Positions 7,382 through 15,337 of a stretch of DNA of 64,000 nucleotides are shown here, in pieces. This DNA is from Pseudoalteromonas sp. T1lg48. GTDB lineage: Bacteria > Pseudomonadota > Gammaproteobacteria > Enterobacterales > Alteromonadaceae. Under the pieces are notes generated by a model. The model was not told the origin of the DNA. It saw only the letters and a list, made by a program, of their open reading frames with translations, and made no database searches. Each line of letters opens with the position of its first letter. The first letter of the stretch is position 1. Where the stretch lies: contig NZ_PQCC01000004.1 in NCBI RefSeq assembly GCF_002964785.1, positions 248,001 to 312,000 on the forward strand. The letters run 5' to 3'. The position numbers and the translations under genes are program-made.

Positions 7382-8630
7382 AATCCACTCCCAGTGCTTT
7401 GGCTACGTCGACGGCACTGCGCACTCCGTCTTCATGAAAACCGTTATACCAGTAGGCACCGCAAAAATACGTGTGCTGTTTACCGTTAATCTCAGGGCGG
7501 CGCTGCTGAGCCTGCAAACTCTGTTGGTTAAACACCGGATGATGATAGGTAAAATGGCGCAAAATATGTTCCTCGGCGATAACCTCATCTCCATTGAGGG
7601 TGACACAAATAGGTTGCTCAGAGCTAAGCCCTTGAAGAATATTCATATTATAGGTCACTACCGCGGCCCTATCGACATTATTGTCGAGGCGATAGTTCCA
7701 ACTGGCCCAGGCTGCAGGACGTTTGGGCAATAAGGAGCTGTCGGTATGCAGAACCACAGAGTTGGCGGTATAGGGGATAGCACCGAGCACCTGCTGCTCT
7801 GCCTCGCTGGCATCAGCAAGCAGGGCGAGGGCCTGATCCGAATGGCAGGCAAACACCACGGCATCAAAGTGCTCGCTACGGCCATCATTAAGGTGAATGA
7901 CTACTCCCTGTTCATTGCGCTCTACCCTGTCTATATGGGCACCCAATTCTATTCTGTCTTTAAAAGAGGCAATCAAAGGATCAATGTACTGGCGGGAGCC
8001 GCCGGGGATCACATACCACTGAGGTCGGTTGGCTATATCCAACAAACCATGGTGGTAGAAAAAGCGAACAAAAAAGTCGATAGCAAAGTCATTCATCTGC
8101 TTCAGTGAAGTGGACCAAATTGCCGCCCCCATGGGCAAAATATAGTGCTGGCGGAAGAAGTCATTAAAGCCGTGGCGATCCAAAAACTGTCCTAGGGTAA
8201 CGTCATCTTGAAAATCACCGGTGTTATACATGTCCTTACAAATGCGATTAAAGCGCACTATTTGCCATAACAAATGCCAGAACTTCGGGCGCAACAGATT
8301 GCGTCGCTGGGCAAACAAGGTACTCAGGGTATGACCATTGTATTCAAAGCCACTCTCGCAATGATGCACGCTAAAACTCATTTGTGTCGCCTGCCGGCCA
8401 ATGCCTATCTCTTCCAGCAGTTTCTCGAATTTTGGATAGGTGCGGTCGTTAAAGACAATAAACCCGGTATCCACGGCCAGGGTTTGGCCGTCAATGGTTA
8501 CATCCACCGTAGCCGTATGTCCGCCAATATAGTTATTTTTTTCGAACACCTTTACCTGGTGTTTTTTTGCCAACAAGTGAGCGCTGGTTAAACCGGCAAT
8601 ACCACTGCCGATGATGGCGATATTTTTCAC
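7374..8630 (-). CDS. FAD-dependent amine oxidase-like oxidoreductase
   Basis: The flavoprotein of about 418 residues has an N-terminal Rossmann motif ([16 protein letters not shown], then [12 protein letters not shown]) and a C-terminal FAD-contacting segment ([15 protein letters not shown]). It resembles the NAD(P)/FAD or amine-oxidase-like proteins that pair with DUF1365 and Cfa in singlet-oxygen regulons, where relatives desaturate or oxidise lipid chains. A longer ORF opens with TTG at 8660, but the GTG at 8630 overlaps the SDR stop by four bases (GTGA), has AGGA upstream and starts right at the Rossmann fold, so I use it. Confidence 0.87.
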   Translation of the reverse strand: MKNIAIIGSGIAGLTSAHLLAKKHQVKVFEKNNYIGGHTATVDVTIDGQTLAVDTGFIVFNDRTYPKFEKLLEEIGIGRQATQMSFSVHHCESGFEYNGHTLSTLFAQRRNLLRPKFWHLLWQIVRFNRICKDMYNTGDFQDDVTLGQFLDRHGFNDFFRQHYILPMGAAIWSTSLKQMNDFAIDFFVRFFYHHGLLDIANRPQWYVIPGGSRQYIDPLIASFKDRIELGAHIDRVERNEQGVVIHLNDGRSEHFDAVVFACHSDQALALLADASEAEQQVLGAIPYTANSVVLHTDSSLLPKRPAAWASWNYRLDNNVDRAAVVTYNMNILQGLSSEQPICVTLNGDEVIAEEHILRHFTYHHPVFNQQSLQAQQRRPEINGKQHTYFCGAYWYNGFHEDGVRSAVDVAKALGVDFD

Positions 8631-9334
8631 CGTACCATTCCTTTTGCTATTCGTAACCAAAGCGACTGGGGTAACACCCGCAGCGCTTTCAATATTAGGG
8701 TAAATCGTTTTGGGAAATGAATTTCAGCCTGACGCTTGTGCAGGCCGCGAGCAATACGCTTGGCGGCGTCCTCAGAACTAATGGCCATGGGCATGGCAAA
8801 ATCGTTTTTAGCGGTCAATGGGGTGTGCACAAACCCCGGATGCACAACACTGACATCAATATCTGGCAAATCGACGGCCAGGGTGCGGGCCAAATACGTG
8901 GCACCGGCCTTGGCTGCACCGTAAGCCTCGGAACGGGTCATGGGTAAATAGGTCACACTGGAAGAAACGATGGCCAATTGTCCACCGGACTTTATCTTGG
9001 GCAGTAACGCCTCCAAGCAGTAACCCAGGCTCAGCAAGTTGCCGCGGATCACCCGCTCAAACAAAGCACTGTCGAAATGACGGGCATCATCTATGTATTC
9101 ACACACCCCGGCATTGAGAACCACTAAATCCAGGTCTTGGATGTCGGCGGTGGCATCGGTTATTTGCGCCAAATCCGTGACGTCAAAACGCAGTGGCGTT
9201 ATCGAATCATGTTCGCCCAGACTTTGCAGCGCCTCCTGGTCACGTCCACAGGCAAACACCTGATGCTCTTGCGCATATAGGCGCGCCAGACTTTCACCAA
9301 TTCCCGAAGTTGCGCCGGTGATCAATATCTTCAT
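8627..9334 (-). CDS. Short-chain dehydrogenase/reductase
   Basis: The 235-residue SDR has the cofactor motif TGATSGIG (residues 6-13), NAG at about 75-77, an active-site Ser (AIVSSSVTYLP) and YGAAK as the catalytic Tyr-Lys pair. The C-terminal part ends in hydrophobic and basic residues ([17 protein letters not shown]), suggesting membrane association. It likely acts on a lipid intermediate; the substrate is not known. Its ATG overlaps the upstream stop by four bases. Confidence 0.9.
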   Translation of the reverse strand: MKILITGATSGIGESLARLYAQEHQVFACGRDQEALQSLGEHDSITPLRFDVTDLAQITDATADIQDLDLVVLNAGVCEYIDDARHFDSALFERVIRGNLLSLGYCLEALLPKIKSGGQLAIVSSSVTYLPMTRSEAYGAAKAGATYLARTLAVDLPDIDVSVVHPGFVHTPLTAKNDFAMPMAISSEDAAKRIARGLHKRQAEIHFPKRFTLILKALRVLPQSLWLRIAKGMVR

Positions 9335-9759
9335 ACGCCGCTCGCTCGCTTTTCAATAAACTTAATCAAACCGCCCAAGACCGGAAGGTTGCGATAGAGC
9401 AGCTGGCCGACATCAAAATAGTCGCGGTGCATAATCACCTGCCCATCGACAAACCGCAGCAGGCTATGACCATTTACCAATACCTCTCGGCCCCCATTGA
9501 TGCGGGGATGGCAAAACGCCATGGTCCAATACAAGAAGGCCCGATCCTCGCATTCAAAACTCTCGATGATGGTAAAACTGCAGTCCTTGATGTTGGCATA
9601 CAGGTTTGCGAAGTATAGATGTAGTTGATCTCGGCCATGGACCTCGTGGAGCGGATCGATAAAATGTATATCTTGATGATATATCTCATCGAGTAGCGCC
9701 AAGTTATCTTTATCCAGACGCTGATACATGGCGATAAAATCGGCAATGCGTTTACTCAT
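9331..9759 (-). CDS. SnoaL/NTF2-like family protein
   Basis: This small protein of about 142 residues has an NTF2-like cone fold. Recognisable parts are the first helix (FIAMYQRLDKDNLALLDEIY), FIDPLHEVHGRDQLHLYF and a final strand set ending in HRDYFDVGQLLYRNLPVLGG. Such proteins are usually small isomerases, hydrolases or binding subunits; this variant is common in photolyase/cfa operons. The start at 9759 (MSKRIADF) overlaps the photolyase stop by eight bases, which is preferred over the longer reading frame opening at 9813. Confidence 0.82.
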   Translation of the reverse strand: MSKRIADFIAMYQRLDKDNLALLDEIYHQDIHFIDPLHEVHGRDQLHLYFANLYANIKDCSFTIIESFECEDRAFLYWTMAFCHPRINGGREVLVNGHSLLRFVDGQVIMHRDYFDVGQLLYRNLPVLGGLIKFIEKRASGV

Positions 9760-11149
9760 GCTCAACCTTAAACCTTGCGAGTGCACGCGCACGCGCACTT
9801 TGGTGATCGACAATTGCCGGCCAATAATCTATTCCTCCCACCTTTGCCATATACTGGTGCGGGAAATGGATATCCTTAGTCGGCACCTTTTCTAGCTCTG
9901 GTAGATAGTTACGAATAAACTCACCGTCTGGATCAAAGCGTTTGCTTTGGGTGATGGGATTAAAAATACGAAAGTAAGGCTGTGCATCACAGCCGGTACT
10001 GGCCGCCCACTGCCAGCCACCGTTATTGGAAGCCAGGTCGCCATCGATCAGATGCCGCATAAAAAACGCTTCACCGCGACGCCAATCAATTAACAGGTGT
10101 TTGGTTAAAAAGCTGGCCACCACCATGCGTAACCGATTGTGCATCCAGCCGGTACGCAGCAACTGTCGCATCGCTGCATCGACCAAGGGGTAACCGGTAC
10201 GACCTTCACACCAGGCCTTAAAGCCAGCCTCATCATCCTGCCATTGCAGCCGGTCATACTTGGTGTTGAAATTTTGGTGTTTACACAGCTGTGGGAAGGC
10301 GACCAACAAATGACGATAAAACTCACGCCAAATCAACTCATTAACCCAGCTAAACAAATTACTTTTAGCGCTTTGCAGAATATCCGGATGCCGTGTTTGC
10401 AGTTGCACCAACAACTGCTTCATACCAACGATACCAAGCGCCAAATAGGGGCTGAGCCCGGAAGTGCCTTTAATGGCAGGGAAATCCCGGTCTTCGTCGT
10501 ATCTTGGCAACTTTTCACCGATAAAACGTTCAACCACCCGGGCTAAGGCTGGATCATCCACCGGCCACTTATCTGAACTGCCATCACCGACTAAACAGTC
10601 TGGGCGCAGCCACTGGCCTGAGGTTTTAGTGCGAGGCCAAGCGGGTAAGCTAAACTGAGTGCATTCGTACTGCCTAAGCCATTGGCGTTTAAAGGGCGTA
10701 AACACCTTAAACATCTCATTATTTTGCGTCGTGACCGTGCCCGGTGGGGCAATCACGTCGCCATCAAAAAAGTGAAAGGACACATTCAATTGCTCGCCGG
10801 CATCAACGCAAGCCCTGTCTCTAGCACGCTCATTCACTTCATATTCGCGGTTGGCATACACACCAGTACAGGATAGCTTTTGGCACAGGTCCATAAGTGC
10901 AGATGGCACCTGAGCAAACGCGGGGACGGCCAATACATGCAGTTGCACGCCATACTCGCTCAGTTGCTGACCCAGGTAATCGACACGGCGTAACAATAAG
11001 TCACGCTGTATTGGTGCCATATCGTGCGCTTGCCATTGTTGCTCGGTGACAAAAAAAACCGCATGCTCGGCACCTTGCTCGAGAGCGGCTATCAAAGCTT
11101 CATTGCTGTAAAGGCGCAGATCGCGCCGAAACCAAAAAAGAGGCGTCAT
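9752..11149 (-). CDS. phrB: Deoxyribodipyrimidine photolyase
   Basis: The 465-residue class I photolyase uses blue light to split cyclobutane pyrimidine dimers. The N-terminal antenna-binding domain begins with LFWFRRDLRLYSNEAL. The FAD-binding helical domain has ELIWREFYRHLL, GRTGYPLVDAAMRQL, MHNRLRMVVASFL and NNGGWQWAASTGCDAQPYF. Length and motifs are those of an active CPD photolyase. Start and upstream stop share one base (TAATG). Membership in a ChrR-controlled operon implies light or singlet-oxygen induction. Confidence 0.95.
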   Translation of the reverse strand: MTPLFWFRRDLRLYSNEALIAALEQGAEHAVFFVTEQQWQAHDMAPIQRDLLLRRVDYLGQQLSEYGVQLHVLAVPAFAQVPSALMDLCQKLSCTGVYANREYEVNERARDRACVDAGEQLNVSFHFFDGDVIAPPGTVTTQNNEMFKVFTPFKRQWLRQYECTQFSLPAWPRTKTSGQWLRPDCLVGDGSSDKWPVDDPALARVVERFIGEKLPRYDEDRDFPAIKGTSGLSPYLALGIVGMKQLLVQLQTRHPDILQSAKSNLFSWVNELIWREFYRHLLVAFPQLCKHQNFNTKYDRLQWQDDEAGFKAWCEGRTGYPLVDAAMRQLLRTGWMHNRLRMVVASFLTKHLLIDWRRGEAFFMRHLIDGDLASNNGGWQWAASTGCDAQPYFRIFNPITQSKRFDPDGEFIRNYLPELEKVPTKDIHFPHQYMAKVGGIDYWPAIVDHQSARARALARFKVEHE

Positions 11150-12099
11150 TAGATCCCGTATCTTAGTTTTAAATCATTAGGGTGAGGATTAAAGTACACC
11201 TGCTGCGCCAAATAGGGGTTGGGATGAACATTGAGCTGGTGCTTCAATAAAGTCAGAGGCACATACAAGGGCACCAAACCCTGGCGATAGTCTTCGATGG
11301 CGGCGCGCAGTTCCTCTTTCTCTCCCTTACTGAGATGACGCTTAAAATAGCCCTGCAAGTGCATCAAGGTGTTGGTGTGTGCCTTGCGACTGGCTGGCTT
11401 TTTCAACGCCGCCATCAGGCCACTGATGTATTGCTCGGCGATGTCATCAAGGTTGTCACCCTGATGATGTCCCAATAGGCGACCAAGGTCACGATAAGCC
11501 TGATAATTGTGACTCATCAGCAGATATTTATGCATGCCGTGGAAACGCGTTAACCTGTGCACACTTAAGGGCTCGCGGCACAACTGACGCCAGCTATGAT
11601 AGACATAGACGCGCATCACGAAGTTTTCACGCAGGTGCATATCGTTCAGGCGACCATTTTCCTCACAAGGCAGTAAGGGGTTTGCAGCCATGATCTGGGC
11701 AGCAAAAAAGCCAACCCCTTCTGCGGTGTTGCCGGTGCCCTCTTCGTTAAAAACTTTAATTCGCTCCATCCCGCAACTTGGGCTTTTGGCACAAAAGATA
11801 AAACCGTCAAGCTCAGAGCCATACTTGGCCCCGATGCGCTGGCCGTACTCGGTCAGTTTGTCGCCAACATCACCGGTGCCGTCAGGACGACACACTGTGA
11901 TTACGTCCCCTTTGCGTACTTGCCTGATAGTAGGTCGTGGTATTGGTAGGCCAATGGCGACCTCGGGACAAAAAGGCACGTACTGAACATGCCTCGCCAG
12001 TTCATCCATACAAAAGTTGGAACGTTTATGACCGCTGTCGAAGCGCACCTTCTCGCCGCTTAAGCAGGCACTGATGCCAATTTTAATATCTTGGTTCAT
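11149..12099 (-). CDS. YbgA-like protein, DUF523-DUF1722 fusion
   Basis: This 316-residue protein has two domains. Residues about 6-150 are DUF523, with Cys-containing SACLSGEKVRFDSGHKRS and SPSCGMERIKVF. Residues about 190-305 are DUF1722 (KYLLMSHNYQAYRDLGRLLG, then LMHLQGYFKRHLS and VPLTLLKHQL). The same fusion is frequently next to photolyase genes; the conserved Cys residues suggest metal or sulfur chemistry, but the reaction is not known. It sits between chrR and phrB with TAATG junctions on both sides, so it is translationally coupled to both. Confidence 0.9.
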   Translation of the reverse strand: MNQDIKIGISACLSGEKVRFDSGHKRSNFCMDELARHVQYVPFCPEVAIGLPIPRPTIRQVRKGDVITVCRPDGTGDVGDKLTEYGQRIGAKYGSELDGFIFCAKSPSCGMERIKVFNEEGTGNTAEGVGFFAAQIMAANPLLPCEENGRLNDMHLRENFVMRVYVYHSWRQLCREPLSVHRLTRFHGMHKYLLMSHNYQAYRDLGRLLGHHQGDNLDDIAEQYISGLMAALKKPASRKAHTNTLMHLQGYFKRHLSKGEKEELRAAIEDYRQGLVPLYVPLTLLKHQLNVHPNPYLAQQVYFNPHPNDLKLRYGI

Positions 12100-12785
12100 T
12101 AGTAGATCAGCTCACCAATAGGATTCAATAACTTACTTAGGCCCTTGTTAAAGTGCAGCGCACTATTTACCACCGCTAGACACAAGCAACCATGCTCGGT
12201 GTAGGGGGTATGCTGATGACGGTGATCGAGCCAGATAAAATCGCCGGCCTCATAGGTCCCTTGTTCATCACTGAAGCTGCCATCTAGCAAAAGAGTTAAC
12301 TCAAAACCCGTGTGCGTATGCTCTGGGATAGTACCGCCGGGGGCGATGTACAATAAACTGGTACGCATGCTGCCCTCGTCCAGCTCTAAGCGAGAACGTG
12401 CCAGTTTACCCGCCTGCATAAAACGACCCATACCTATGTGACTCAGGGCACGCGGCAAGGTGATGGTGTTATCACCAAAGCGTAGCTCCTTCGAGCTGGC
12501 AATGCTGAAATCGTCGCGCAGGCTGTCAGCGGTGATGTCCGCCAGCATATTTGCGTACTCCTCGCTTAACTCTTCATTTAGCATAGCCTCTTGCTGCAAC
12601 GTCTGCTCCTCACCTTCCTCGTCGGCAAAGGCACTTTGGGCACATTGACGCTCAAGCGTTTCTATGTGAGTGGCGCAGTGAGCACATAATTCCAGATGTG
12701 CCGCAATGGCAACGCTGATGGAGGCTGGTAATGCCCCTTGCACATATTGCAGGAGTAAATCTGAGTTGGGATGAAACTTAATCAT
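12099..12785 (-). CDS. chrR: ChrR-type anti-sigma factor
   Basis: This 228-residue zinc-binding anti-sigma factor holds the upstream ECF sigma factor inactive. The N-terminal ZAS domain has H5, H30, C34 and C37 (HLELCAHC), at nearly the same spacing as Rhodobacter ChrR. The C-terminal cupin-like domain (about 135-215) has EHTHTGFE with H156, H158 and E162, and DHRHQHTP with a further His, the second zinc site needed for singlet-oxygen sensing in that family. Release of sigma by singlet oxygen or organic peroxides is the known model. It overlaps the sigma gene by eight bases. Confidence 0.93.
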   Translation of the reverse strand: MIKFHPNSDLLLQYVQGALPASISVAIAAHLELCAHCATHIETLERQCAQSAFADEEGEEQTLQQEAMLNEELSEEYANMLADITADSLRDDFSIASSKELRFGDNTITLPRALSHIGMGRFMQAGKLARSRLELDEGSMRTSLLYIAPGGTIPEHTHTGFELTLLLDGSFSDEQGTYEAGDFIWLDHRHQHTPYTEHGCLCLAVVNSALHFNKGLSKLLNPIGELIY

Positions 12786-13335
12786 ACTCTGCTCCGAGAT
12801 AATTTCTAAGCTTAGCTAAAGCCAATCGTAACCGTGATTTCACGGTGCCCACCGGGACGCCCAATTGTTGCGCCAACTGCTCTTGAGAGAGCTCTTGAAA
12901 ATAAACGCCCTTAACCACTTCGCGCTGTGCCAGAGGCAGCTTGTCTAAATGTTTTAATAACAGCTGGGTTTCGAGATGGTCATCAAACTGATCTGGCTCC
13001 GGGCTCGGCAAGGTCGGCCAGATATCTTCACTCAGACAGTCTTCCTTATTACTGCGGATTTTGCGCAAGGCATCGAACGAAGCGTTACGCATGACCGTAT
13101 AAACCCAGGTCGTTGCGGCTCCCTTGCCAGGATGATACAAGTGCGCCTTACGCCACACAGACGTCATGGTGTCTTGCACCAACTCCAAGGCCGCCGCCTC
13201 GTTGTTAAACTGTTTTAAGCCAAAGCGCTTAATTTTCGGCGCGAAATACCGAAACAAACTGGCGAACGCAGTTTTGTCGCGCTCATTGGCTACCTTGACC
13301 AAGGCATCACTCAGATGCTCGGTTGACGACATCAT
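12778..13335 (-). CDS. rpoE: ECF sigma factor, RpoE/ChrR type
   Basis: This ECF sigma factor of about 186 residues belongs to the ChrR-controlled group. Region 2 spans roughly ASLFRYFAPKIKRFG to TTWVYTVMRNASFDALR, with the core sequence AALELVQDTMTSVW. Region 4 carries LPLAQREVVKGVYFQELSQE and GVPVGTVKSRLRLAL as the helix-turn-helix. The frame is open to 13428, but the ATG at 13335 (MMSSTEHLSD) has AAGGA upstream and gives the family length. It is the first gene of the twelve-gene operon and probably activates its own promoter, where a TGATCC-type element is present. Confidence 0.92.
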   Translation of the reverse strand: MMSSTEHLSDALVKVANERDKTAFASLFRYFAPKIKRFGLKQFNNEAAALELVQDTMTSVWRKAHLYHPGKGAATTWVYTVMRNASFDALRKIRSNKEDCLSEDIWPTLPSPEPDQFDDHLETQLLLKHLDKLPLAQREVVKGVYFQELSQEQLAQQLGVPVGTVKSRLRLALAKLRNYLGAEYD

Positions 13336-13697
13336 TTTTTGTCCTTCACCTTGGCCTTCCTCCACCTTAGAGGAAAGCAGTGAGTATTGCCGTCTGTTCG
13401 GGGCATTGGACGCTAATTGCAAGGTCATCTGCTATCTCAATAAAAACAATTGATAGCGACCAATACGTCTGCTGACGAGCAATGGATCACTTATTTTTTA
13501 GATACTTATCAGTATGGGGGAGAAGCGGATATTGAGCAAAGAATATAGACGAAATACCTGAGCTTTATTGTTAATAATCAATAAGTAGGGATTTTAAAAA
13601 AAGGAAGATAATTAGGCTGGATGCCTGCCCTGTATTAAGGTGTGCGCCGAGATCGGCATGGTGGCGGGTTAGCGCATGGATACGGGAACAAATGTCT
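13336..13697. other. Intergenic region upstream of the sigma factor
   Basis: The part near 13460-13490 holds the promoter candidate and the remainder next to the sigma gene is its leader. From about 13500 to 13697 I see no ORF with a ribosome binding site and no clear RNA element. Confidence 0.5.
13462..13489 (-). promoter_or_regulatory. Candidate ECF-sigma autoregulated promoter
   Basis: On the minus strand TGATCC (13489-13484) is followed after 16 bases by CGTATT (13467-13462). TGATC-type -35 elements are characteristic of RpoE-ChrR family promoters. It lies about 130 bases before the sigma gene start, the expected place for the autoregulated promoter of the operon. Confidence 0.6.
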
Positions 13698-13743
13698 ATA
13701 AAAAGACTCGGTGGTAGGTACTACTTAGCCCACCAACCGAGTT
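13698..13743 (-). terminator. Terminator of the small-protein unit
   Basis: On the minus strand the arms ACTCGG-TTGGTGGG and CCTACCA-CCGAGT form a long stem, followed by CTTTTTAT. It overlaps the end of the 36-residue gene, supporting transcription of this unit from right to left. Confidence 0.8.
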
Positions 13744-13831
13744 GACGACAGAAGCTTAAGCCCAGGTAGGTGCCAAATAAGCTGGCGACGGGCAATAACA
13801 TCAAGCCTAGCAGTGCCAAATTAAGCGTCAT
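13721..13831 (-). CDS. Small membrane protein (36 residues)
   Basis: This 36-residue protein starts MTLNLALLGLMLLPVASLFG and ends in CRQLGWWAK. It has one strong transmembrane helix and a short basic, aromatic tail. The ATG has AGGTGA five bases upstream and overlaps the stop of the preceding gene by 11 bases, so translation is likely coupled. The terminator begins within its last codons. I do not recognise a family; the ORF is short, but the ribosome binding site and terminator support it. Confidence 0.6.
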   Translation of the reverse strand: MTLNLALLGLMLLPVASLFGTYLGLSFCRQLGWWAK

Positions 13832-14092
13832 GGTTATCACCTTGTTTTTGCGCCTTAGGTTGCGCTTGCGATTTATCTTCGCCCTGGCTTTGCTGCTCTT
13901 GCACATTGCTCTCGAACAAGGCTTGAGTTGCTTCGCGTAACGACGCTTTTTGCGTGCTGATTAATGTTGCAAATGCCTCGTTTGCCGCGTCTTTAACCGC
14001 ACGTTCAATATCATCGGTTAGGCTGTTGGCATGTGCGCCCATACTAAGGGTTAAGCTTGCTGCTACAATTGCGCTTTAGTAAAAGTATTCAT
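13821..14092 (-). CDS. Small secreted protein with a frameshift in its signal peptide
   Basis: From 14042 downward there is an open frame of 73 residues (MGAHANSLTDDIERAVKDAA to QGDNHDA) rich in Gln, Ala and charged residues. Upstream, the ATG at 14092 has AGGA eight bases before it and begins MNTFTK, after which the frame hits a stop within four codons. Adding one A to the run at 14075-14077 restores MNTFTK-S-AIVAASLTLSMGAHA, a textbook signal peptide joined to the 73-residue frame. So the natural product is probably a secreted protein of about 90 residues, helical and hydrophilic. The indel is either a sequencing error or a recent mutation. No family is recognised. Confidence 0.6.
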
Positions 14093-14388
14093 AATGGTTG
14101 TCCTGTGGTGTTCCTGTTAACGTGTCATTAAGTTAGTCGCAATATCTATTTCAAAGGTTGTGCCATGATAAAAATATTTTTTATCTTGTTGTTTTAAAAA
14201 GATTTAATTTTTTAACCTTAGTTGCGATTAGAAATTGAACAAAAATTTTTGACCAAAAAATAGTGGTTTTAACAGGCTGTTTTGTATTTTTGACCACTTG
14301 TGTATTATGATGAAATTTCGGTGTACAAGTGTACGCCCAATCGTTATAGTCAGGCTTGTACCTATTGAGTCAAAGCAAAGTGAGCCCT

Positions 14389-15015
14389 ATGCAAATAAGC
14401 ACCTACTCAGCCGCAGAAGAAAAAATTAACTGGCTTAGTCATGGACTTGGCGCCCTGTTGGCGCTGGCCGCTTTAGTGGCCATGCTGGTGATCAGTAAAA
14501 ACACGACGGCGGTCATATCCTCGACCATTTACGGTGCCAGTTTATTGTTAATGTTTGTCAGCTCCACCTGCTATCACGCCATTAGCCACAATAACCTTAA
14601 AGCGATTCTGAAGAAGCTCGATCACAGCGCCATTTATCTTCTGATTGCCGGTACCTACACGCCTTTTTTACTGGTGGCATTAGGCGGCTATTGGGCCTGG
14701 GTGGGAATGTTCTGCATTTGGGGCTTGGCCCTATTTGGGGTGATATTTAAACTCTGTGCCAAGGTTCCTCGCCCTCGGGTGTCACTGGCCACCTATTTGA
14801 TCATGGGCTGGATAGCACTGGCCTTTGTCTACCCCTTGTATTTGGCCCTGCCGGGGCCGGCGCTCTGGCTTTTGGTACTCGGTGGCGTCATCTTTAGCGT
14901 GGGCACCGTGTTTTACAGTGCCAAACACCGCCAATACAGTCATGCCGTTTGGCATCTGTTTGTACTGGCCGCCTGCCTCTGCCACTTTCTCGCTATCTAC
15001 TTGTATGTGATTTAA
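14389..15015 (+). CDS. Hemolysin III family membrane protein
   Basis: This integral membrane protein of about 208 residues is of the HlyIII/YqfA (PAQR) family, with seven predicted transmembrane helices. Signatures are EEKINWLSHGLGALLALAAL at the N terminus, SSTCYHAISHN, KKLDHSAIYLLIAGTYTPF and HAVWHLFVLAA with the conserved His residues. The frame is open from 14356 with a TTG, but the ATG at 14389 is the first ATG and starts directly before the conserved domain. The in vivo function of bacterial members is unclear, with proposed roles in membrane homeostasis. It stands alone on the plus strand. Confidence 0.9.
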   Translation: MQISTYSAAEEKINWLSHGLGALLALAALVAMLVISKNTTAVISSTIYGASLLLMFVSSTCYHAISHNNLKAILKKLDHSAIYLLIAGTYTPFLLVALGGYWAWVGMFCIWGLALFGVIFKLCAKVPRPRVSLATYLIMGWIALAFVYPLYLALPGPALWLLVLGGVIFSVGTVFYSAKHRQYSHAVWHLFVLAACLCHFLAIYLYVI

Positions 15016-15034
15016 GGTCTGTAAACAGACTCAG

Positions 15035-15337
15035 TTATAGCTTCCAGGCAAACTTAGCCATACTAACCTTACCATCGGTGACCAGCACGCCTTCGGCCAA
15101 CAGTGCTTGCTGTTGGCGTATAAAGCCATCGCTGCCCGAGGGGAAAGAGATCTTGCCCTGGCTATTGAGGACCCGATACCAAGGTATCCGCGAATCGGAT
15201 GGCAACGTCTTCAGCGTATGGCCAACAAAACGGGCGTATCCGGGTAAACCGGCTCTTTTTGCCACTTCGCCATAACTGCATACTCTGCCCTTTGGAATGG
15301 CGGCCACCACCTGATAAATCATCGTTTTTTTATCCAT
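15035..15337 (-). CDS. atl: Alkyltransferase-like protein (ATL)
   Basis: This 100-residue protein is related to O6-alkylguanine-DNA alkyltransferases (MGMT C-terminal domain) but lacks the reactive Cys. The active-site segment reads IPWYRVLNSQG, with Trp53 in place of the Cys of PCHRV. ATL proteins with this change bind alkylated guanine and recruit nucleotide excision repair. Supporting motifs are IPKGRVCSYGEVAKRAGLPG and VGHTLK. The ATG at 15337 overlaps the stop of the LysR gene by eight bases, so the two are co-transcribed. Confidence 0.92.
   Translation of the reverse strand: MDKKTMIYQVVAAIPKGRVCSYGEVAKRAGLPGYARFVGHTLKTLPSDSRIPWYRVLNSQGKISFPSGSDGFIRQQQALLAEGVLVTDGKVSMAKFAWKL

Noticed and set aside
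8631..8660. Longer N terminus for the flavin oxidoreductase
   Set aside because: The TTG at 8660 lies far inside the SDR gene, whereas the GTG at 8630 gives a four-base overlap and starts at the Rossmann motif.
14270..14345. Palindrome-like GTGTACAAGTGTAC upstream of the hemolysin III-like gene
   Set aside because: It is short and single; no regulator gene or second copy nearby supports an operator call.
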